Assembly: GCA_031254035.1 (NCBI GenBank) | Contig: JAIRVF010000151.1 | Location: forward strand, 1 to 45,066 | Length of the DNA: 45,066 bases | Direction: 5' to 3' | DNA from: Paenibacillus sp. | Lineage (GTDB): Bacteria; Bacillota; Bacilli; Paenibacillales; Paenibacillaceae | Shown here: positions 41,002 to 45,066 of the stretch, piece after piece | Layout of the letters: each line of letters starts with the position of its first letter | How positions within the stretch are numbered: position 1 is the stretch's first letter | Made by a program: the position numbers and the translations under genes | Notes under the pieces: generated by a model | What the model saw: the letters and a program-made list of their open reading frames with translations, nothing else | The model's database searches: none | Told to the model about the DNA's origin: nothing

Positions 41002-41634
41002 ATGAAAATTAAATATCCGAAAACGATGCATCTGCCATGGTCGCGGGGATATACCGACGATGACAAGATTCTGCGGAATACCGAGCATTTTGTAGGACGG
41101 GAAGTGGTCATTACCGAAAAAATGGACGGGGAAAACACGACGATGTACCCGGAGTTCATTCATGCCAGATCACTTGACAGCAAGGATCATTCATCTAGGC
41201 ATTACGTCAAGACGCTGCATGGCGGCATCAAATACCTGATTCCGGAAGGATACCGGTTATGCGGGGAAAACGTATATGCGAAGCACTCGCTGTTCTATTC
41301 GGCACTGCCAAGTTATTTCATGTTATTTTCCGTATGGAATGAGCAAAGTGTTTGTCTGTCCTGGGATGAAACGCAGGAGTTGGCATCAAGGCTAAATTTA
41401 GCTGTCGTTCCTGTTTTGTACCGGGGAATCTGGAGTGAGGAAGCAGCCAAAGCATGTTATACCAGACAGTCCCAATGTGGTGGGGAACAGGAAGGTTATG
41501 TCGTAAGGCTGGCATCCGCTTTTCCGTATGAGGAATTCAAACGATCCGTGGCCAAATTCGTCCGCAAAAACCATGTCCAAACTGACGAGCATTGGCTAAG
41601 TAAACCGGTTGAACCCAACGGGCTTGCCGAATAG
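41002..41634 (+). CDS. ATP-dependent RNA ligase
   Basis: This 210-residue nucleotidyltransferase-fold ligase carries all core motifs: motif I Lys40 in EKMDGEN (39-45), motif Ia HARS (54-57), motif III LCGENVY (Glu89), IIIa FMLFSVW (106-112), motif IV EGYVV (164-168) and motif V KFVRKN (185-190). It would adenylate the Lys with ATP, pass AMP to a 5'-phosphate end and seal it to a 3'-OH. It is a compact single-domain form with no OB domain, which places it with the Rnl2-like 'RNA ligase' family. It lies 39 bases downstream of the kinase-HD gene, ribosome site AATGAGGTGA. Confidence 0.88.
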   Translation: MKIKYPKTMHLPWSRGYTDDDKILRNTEHFVGREVVITEKMDGENTTMYPEFIHARSLDSKDHSSRHYVKTLHGGIKYLIPEGYRLCGENVYAKHSLFYSALPSYFMLFSVWNEQSVCLSWDETQELASRLNLAVVPVLYRGIWSEEAAKACYTRQSQCGGEQEGYVVRLASAFPYEEFKRSVAKFVRKNHVQTDEHWLSKPVEPNGLAE

Positions 41635-41870
41635 GCGGCGGAACAATCGAATGTAGAAAACAAGTGCCTGAAAACAGCAACAGTACCATAATGAACAAAT
41701 AAAAGAGAAAGAGGCGTTGATCATGTAATTCCGAGCGGAAATACCTATCAGCAGGAAATATCCATATACAAGCAAATTAGGAGCAGTAAAAATACATAAC
41801 GAGAATGACTTGGATTTCTCCGGAAATTGCCTTAACTTAAAGAATAGAACCGTTATGTGATTTGAATGAT

Positions 41871-41909
41871 GAGATCTACACAATACAATATTGAGATCTA
41901 AACAATACA
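41871..41909 (+). promoter_or_regulatory. direct repeat upstream of SUFU gene
   Basis: GAGATCTACACAATACA (41871-41887) and GAGATCTAAACAATACA (41893-41909) differ by one base and are 22 bases apart, two DNA turns, just upstream of the ribosome site TAGGAGGCG. Such spacing suits a dimeric regulator. The rest of 41635-41925 shows no gene. Confidence 0.55.
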
Positions 41910-41925
41910 TAGGAGGCGCTGTACG

Positions 41926-42987
41926 ATGAGCGAAGAAGCAAACACATCCGGTTGGGATGCGATTGATCAGGAGTTATCCCGAATTTACGGGGAACAGGAG
42001 CCAAAGCATTATGGAACGATCCTTCCATATTCGCTGGGAGGGCAAGATCCGCTTGACGGCATCAGCGCGTACAAAAGCGATACACCCGTTCCGCACTGGC
42101 ATTTTGTAACGTATGGTTTTTCCGAATTGTATGAAAAAGAATCGGAGAATGCCGATTACAGCGGGTATGGGTTCGAATTAACGTTACGACTCACACGAAG
42201 CAAAGAAGAGGAAGAACCGCCTGCCTGGGCGCTGAATTTATTGCAAAATATGGGGAGATACGTTTTTAACAGCGGCAATGTTTTCAGATCAGGAGATTAT
42301 CTGGATGCCAATGGCCCGATTTGTCTGGAAGCAGATACGCTTTTGACCGCACTTGCTTTCACGTCAGACCCCGAGCTGCCTACGATCGATACGCCCAATG
42401 GACGGATGGAGTTTATTCAAATGGTAGGTATTACACACGATGAGCTTGAGGCGATGCAAATCTGGAATACGTTAGGGGTACTGAAAACGGGCTTGGGGCA
42501 GATTCCGGGTTATGTCACGGATTTATCACGCGATTCTCTTTTGCATATTCCATTAATTGCAGAGGCGGTAGAAAAAGGCATGGAACAAGAAGGATCCAAT
42601 ACCGGCTTTTTATATGTCGATCAGCTGTCCTGGGAGCCGGGGAAAAAGGGGTGGTTCAGCAAAAATCCGGACACGGTCAATCTCGGTGCGAAGCAGGCGG
42701 GAATTATCGGTAAGCTGCTGCGCGGACGGATTTTGAAAGAGAAAAGTCTTATCTTGGTTGGACAAGGTATTCAGGTTGTGTTTGAGCCGGGCGAGAAATC
42801 CGGGTTCAGCAGCGAGGATGACGAAGTCAGCATCACTTTGAATGAGGCGGCTGCCACTGAGCTTAGCCGCAACTTGGTACCGCAGGAAAGTGCATTTGAG
42901 TTATCTTCTTTACCGGGACTTAAGTTCCAAATCGTGAAAACCTACATTAAAGATCAGGAAGGAAACGTCGTCGAAACGATTGGATGA
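41926..42987 (+). CDS. SUFU-domain (suppressor of fused) protein
   Basis: This 353-residue protein carries the SUFU fold: DPLDGISAYKSDTPVPHWHF and VTYGFSELYEKESENADYSG (about 42-80), FELTLRLTR and then LLQNMGRYVFNSGNVFRSGD (about 105). Bacterial SUFU proteins are known as immunity proteins of polymorphic toxin systems and as toxin-domain partners. The C-terminal half (from about 225) is a second, less recognised region (LLRGRILKEKSLILVGQG). No toxin gene is near. ATG 41926 follows AGGAGGCG. Likely co-transcribed with the ankyrin and SUKH-like genes that follow. Confidence 0.85.
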   Translation: MSEEANTSGWDAIDQELSRIYGEQEPKHYGTILPYSLGGQDPLDGISAYKSDTPVPHWHFVTYGFSELYEKESENADYSGYGFELTLRLTRSKEEEEPPAWALNLLQNMGRYVFNSGNVFRSGDYLDANGPICLEADTLLTALAFTSDPELPTIDTPNGRMEFIQMVGITHDELEAMQIWNTLGVLKTGLGQIPGYVTDLSRDSLLHIPLIAEAVEKGMEQEGSNTGFLYVDQLSWEPGKKGWFSKNPDTVNLGAKQAGIIGKLLRGRILKEKSLILVGQGIQVVFEPGEKSGFSSEDDEVSITLNEAAATELSRNLVPQESAFELSSLPGLKFQIVKTYIKDQEGNVVETIG

Positions 42988-43055
42988 TAAGGAGGTAAGG
43001 GACGATTTGAACCTGAGTGTGGAATTATTTAAAAGAGGAAGAAAGGGGAATGAGA

Positions 43056-43763
43056 ATGAACTGGGTAGAAGTCAGCAAATCTAAAGATCTTGAGGCCGTT
43101 CGAGAGGCTGTGGATCAGCTGGATCCGAATGAACGGGACCCGCGGGGAAGGACGCCCTTGATGCTGTTTGTGACAAATAAGATGCCGCTGGAAGGTATTC
43201 AACTTCTCCTTGAGAAGAACGTGGATTTGGAAGCGGAGGACAAGCTGGGAGATACGGCGCTAAAGAAAGCGGTCAAGTTCAAACAGGTGGAAGTTATCAA
43301 GCTGCTGCTTGAGCATGGGGCAGAACTCAACTCTCCTGATGGCATTTTAGCGACGGCTTGGAATGAGGCAAGAAAGAACAAGTCGTTCGCAGATCTACTG
43401 CTGGATACGAAAGGGGCGGTCCGGCTCACTTTGAATTCGGAAGAACAGCGCGAAGTGGATCATATTTTGTACGAAGAATCCATGGATAAGATGTGCGACA
43501 TGATTCGAAAGCTGTCGTCACCCGTGCTTCTGCATGCGGTCGTCAACGATTATAACTGGGATGACGGGCCGGAGCCAATGATCACGGCTTTTGAAAATCC
43601 GACTTGTGCAGGAGTTACCCTGTTGGATATGTATGAACTAATGGACGGCGAATATTGGCTGGAACAAAGCGAAGAGGATTTGGCGACATCCACGTGGAAA
43701 CGCCCCTGGAGAAGATTGGCAGAGGAGCTGCGGGAAAAAGTGGATGTTCATTTTAAAGACTAG
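43056..43763 (+). CDS. ankyrin-repeat protein with DUF4274-like C-terminus
   Basis: This 235-residue protein has ankyrin repeats near 10-105 (DPRGRTPLMLFVTNK, EDKLGDTALKKAVKFKQVEVIKLLLEHGAEL). It then has a helical linker and a C-terminal block VLLHAVVNDYNWDDGPEPMI / LLDMYELMDGEYWLEQSEED, which fits DUF4274. Ankyrin repeats are common immunity proteins in polymorphic toxin loci. I chose ATG 43056 because AAAGGGG lies eight bases upstream. Just upstream an AAGGAGG-preceded TTG (43006) opens a 25-codon frame (MNLSVELFKRGRKGNENELG), perhaps a remnant. Confidence 0.8.
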   Translation: MNWVEVSKSKDLEAVREAVDQLDPNERDPRGRTPLMLFVTNKMPLEGIQLLLEKNVDLEAEDKLGDTALKKAVKFKQVEVIKLLLEHGAELNSPDGILATAWNEARKNKSFADLLLDTKGAVRLTLNSEEQREVDHILYEESMDKMCDMIRKLSSPVLLHAVVNDYNWDDGPEPMITAFENPTCAGVTLLDMYELMDGEYWLEQSEEDLATSTWKRPWRRLAEELREKVDVHFKD

Positions 43764-43869
43764 GGATAAACGGTAGAACGTGGGGGAATCGCGACCGGAT
43801 TACCTTGTTTTTCTGTATGACTGGAAAATGAGACAAGCACAAACTATGAAATGATGGGGATTTTTGAAG

Positions 43870-44421
43870 ATGAGATTGGATTCAGAACTGATGGAAGGGT
43901 TGAAACAATTAAAGGCGGTAAGCGGACAGGTTGCAGCATGGACCGATTTTGAAATTTTTGATCCCGAGCATTTGGAGTGTGAACAGATCGGATACGCTAT
44001 CGATCCTGAAGGCAGATCTCTCGTTACCCGCGAGGATGGCTCATGGCAGGCCGATTGGCTTGTCATTGGGAATATGGAACCCACAGGTGATCCTATCATT
44101 GTTGAAACGGGTGAACCTGAACAACCGGTAGCTGTTTTAATGCATGGAATGGGCGATTGGAATGCGGGCAGCTATCTAGCTGGTTCAGTTATAAGGTTTA
44201 AAGAAGCCGCTGAACAAATCATGCAGTTTATTTCCCGGGAAAATGAAGGTACATCTTTGCGGATCACATGCGCGGAGCTTGATCAAGCGGTTGCCGCAGT
44301 TGCTGCGGCGGATGAGTATGCGGACATCGACATATGGAAGTCTTTGCTCGCCCCTGCTTACCAGGCGGCAGTTGAAAGGGAAGCGGATCTAATCGGGCAA
44401 GTGTTGGCCATGAGCAAATAG
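43870..44421 (+). CDS. SUKH-superfamily (SMI1/KNR4-like) protein, probable immunity protein
   Basis: This 183-residue protein has the SUKH pattern: an N-terminal helix, then ADWLVIGNMEPTGDPIIVET (about 58-77) and VAVLMHGMGDWNAGSYLAGS (86-105) and a helical FKEAAEQIMQFISRE. SUKH proteins are the most frequent immunity proteins against nuclease-type polymorphic toxins. ATG 43870 with GGGG eleven bases upstream; a TTG six bases earlier is an alternative. It follows the ankyrin gene by about 105 bases. No toxin gene is near. Confidence 0.75.
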   Translation: MRLDSELMEGLKQLKAVSGQVAAWTDFEIFDPEHLECEQIGYAIDPEGRSLVTREDGSWQADWLVIGNMEPTGDPIIVETGEPEQPVAVLMHGMGDWNAGSYLAGSVIRFKEAAEQIMQFISRENEGTSLRITCAELDQAVAAVAAADEYADIDIWKSLLAPAYQAAVEREADLIGQVLAMSK

Positions 44422-44424
44422 GGC

Positions 44425-44514
44425 ATGAAAATCAAGAAGATCGCCGACGAACTGCATTTGCAACTGAAAGAGGCGTACGAATATTTAAAAAAGGCCAAAG
44501 ATCTTCAGGATTGA
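44425..44514 (+). CDS. 29-codon small ORF
   Basis: ATG 44425 lies four bases after the SUKH stop codon and reads MKIKKIADELHLQLKEAYEY then LKKAKDLQD. It is one long amphipathic helix and could be a real small peptide or the shortened remnant of a helix-turn-helix or helical gene. No strong ribosome site is visible; the overlap with the SUKH end may couple translation. Confidence 0.35.
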   Translation: MKIKKIADELHLQLKEAYEYLKKAKDLQD

Positions 44515-44552
44515 ATTTGTCGGTAGCAGCCAGCCTAGAGGAGAAGGCACCG

Positions 44553-44669
44553 ATGGAAATAAGGACGTATATTGAAGTTCTATCTGCATCGGAAGCAGAT
44601 GATCGGTGCTTATGTCTGAATCTTTACCGAATGCATATAAGACGTTCTGAGTGGAGGGGAACATGGTAA
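44553..44669 (+). CDS. 38-codon small ORF (uncertain)
   Basis: ATG 44553 follows GAGGAGAAGG and encodes MEIRTYIEVLSASEADDRCL then CLNLYRMHIRRSEWRGTW, ending at TAA 44667 inside the start of the next gene. The ribosome site is good, but the peptide is unrecognised and may be only the start of an earlier gene that was replaced. Confidence 0.3.
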   Translation: MEIRTYIEVLSASEADDRCLCLNLYRMHIRRSEWRGTW

Positions 44670-45066
44670 AGGAATTGGGAGATCAACATCCGGATTTGGA
44701 AAACGAGATTGTGTCTGTGGTGGAAACTGGAAACAAGCTGGCTGAGAAAAACAAACATGAGGATGCTTTGGTTTATTATGAACAAGCTTGGTCATGTATT
44801 CCCGAGCCGAAAAAGGAGTGGGAGATCGCGAGCTGGATCTCCTCTTGTTTTTATCATTCATATGTTGAAACGGAAAAATACGAAGAAGCCAAAGTTTGGG
44901 CGCAAATCTCACTTGAAACGAGAGGTTCTTCTGTCGATACCGGGCCTCCGACAAGCCAAACGTGTCATGTATGCGGCTTCGTCAATAAAGAAGTCAAAAA
45001 TCTCAAGGTGCGGCTATGGAAATGTCCATGTTGTAACACAAAACATGATCGTGACGAAAATGCCGC
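44663..45066 (+). CDS. TPR immunity-like protein fused to a TnpB C-terminal zinc ribbon (partial, right edge)
   Basis: ATG 44663, just after GGAGGGG, opens a frame that continues past the window end. The first 93 residues are a helical TPR-like part (LGDQHPDLENEIVSVVETGN, EDALVYYEQAWSCIPEPKKE, KYEEAKVWAQISLE), like immunity proteins of this type. From about residue 99 the same frame reads SQTCHVCGFVNKEVKNLKVR, then CPCCNTKHDRDENAA, the zinc ribbon (CxxC..CxxC) and last RuvC Asp motif of IS200/IS605 TnpB. Codons between are in phase. The TPR protein's own end is replaced by the TnpB tail, a chimera or deletion scar. The stop lies outside the window. Confidence 0.7.
   Translation, partial: MVKELGDQHPDLENEIVSVVETGNKLAEKNKHEDALVYYEQAWSCIPEPKKEWEIASWISSCFYHSYVETEKYEEAKVWAQISLETRGSSVDTGPPTSQTCHVCGFVNKEVKNLKVRLWKCPCCNTKHDRDENA

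Noticed and set aside
41635..41925. Searched for a toxin or small gene between the RNA ligase and the SUFU gene.
   Set aside because: Only short frames with stops and a direct repeat were found; no coding signal.

Overview
The window looks like chromosomal DNA of a Paenibacillus-type member of the Bacillales. Ribosome binding sites are strong (AAGGAGG type), GTG and TTG starts are common, rho-independent terminators are dense, and many products match Bacillus/Paenibacillus families (HmoA, YdbC, ExoA, DUF3888, FabV, M29 aminopeptidase, VanZ/RDD). No rRNA, tRNA, CRISPR array or replication origin was seen. It is a genus and family inference from reading the sequence, not a database result.

Layout. 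1-2.1 kb: start of an IS4-family transposase running off the left edge, a strongly folded non-coding stretch, a secreted DUF3888 protein and a large inverted-repeat element. 2.2-9.2 kb: TetR regulator, methionine aminopeptidase, aspartase, enoyl reductase FabV, a Fur-boxed heme monooxygenase (hmoA) and an MFS carrier. 9.4-17.6 kb: a broken MFS gene, an aldo/keto reductase, an unusual winged-helix regulator, a LysR remnant, exonuclease III, two GNAT genes, and a MarR-MFS pair sharing an operator. 17.5-20.04 kb: an AT-rich gene graveyard (IS256-like 5' end, UvrX-type polymerase fragment, small membrane protein, frameshifted secreted toxin-44-like gene, 3' fragment of an unknown gene) around an intact ydbC. 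20-29 kb: M29 aminopeptidase, serine hydrolase, lipoprotein, ABC permease scrap, VanZ-RDD protein, amino-acid permease, a coiled-coil secreted protein behind an attenuator-like leader, a VOC protein.

29.2-36.7 kb holds three regulator/target modules: LysR with a divergent DapA-family lyase; TetR-MFS with three matching palindromes; and a regulator fusing a 'PEP hydrolase-like' TIM barrel to an AraC DNA-binding domain, followed by a Tm-1-like (UPF0261) gene and a stand-alone copy of the same TIM barrel. The last two enzymes are the two halves of plant Tm-1 proteins, so the regulator probably senses the ligand its target enzymes act on.

36.8-45.07 kb: two related small hypothetical genes, an HTH+TPR regulator of the peptide-receptor type, and on the opposite strand a small ORF, a P-loop kinase-HD phosphohydrolase fusion and an ATP-dependent RNA ligase. 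Together these look like an RNA end-healing and sealing operon, and they are the most interesting system here. It is followed by a run of immunity-type genes without a toxin (SUFU, ankyrin/DUF4274, SUKH-like, TPR). The last of these is fused in frame to the C-terminal zinc ribbon of a TnpB nuclease at the right edge.
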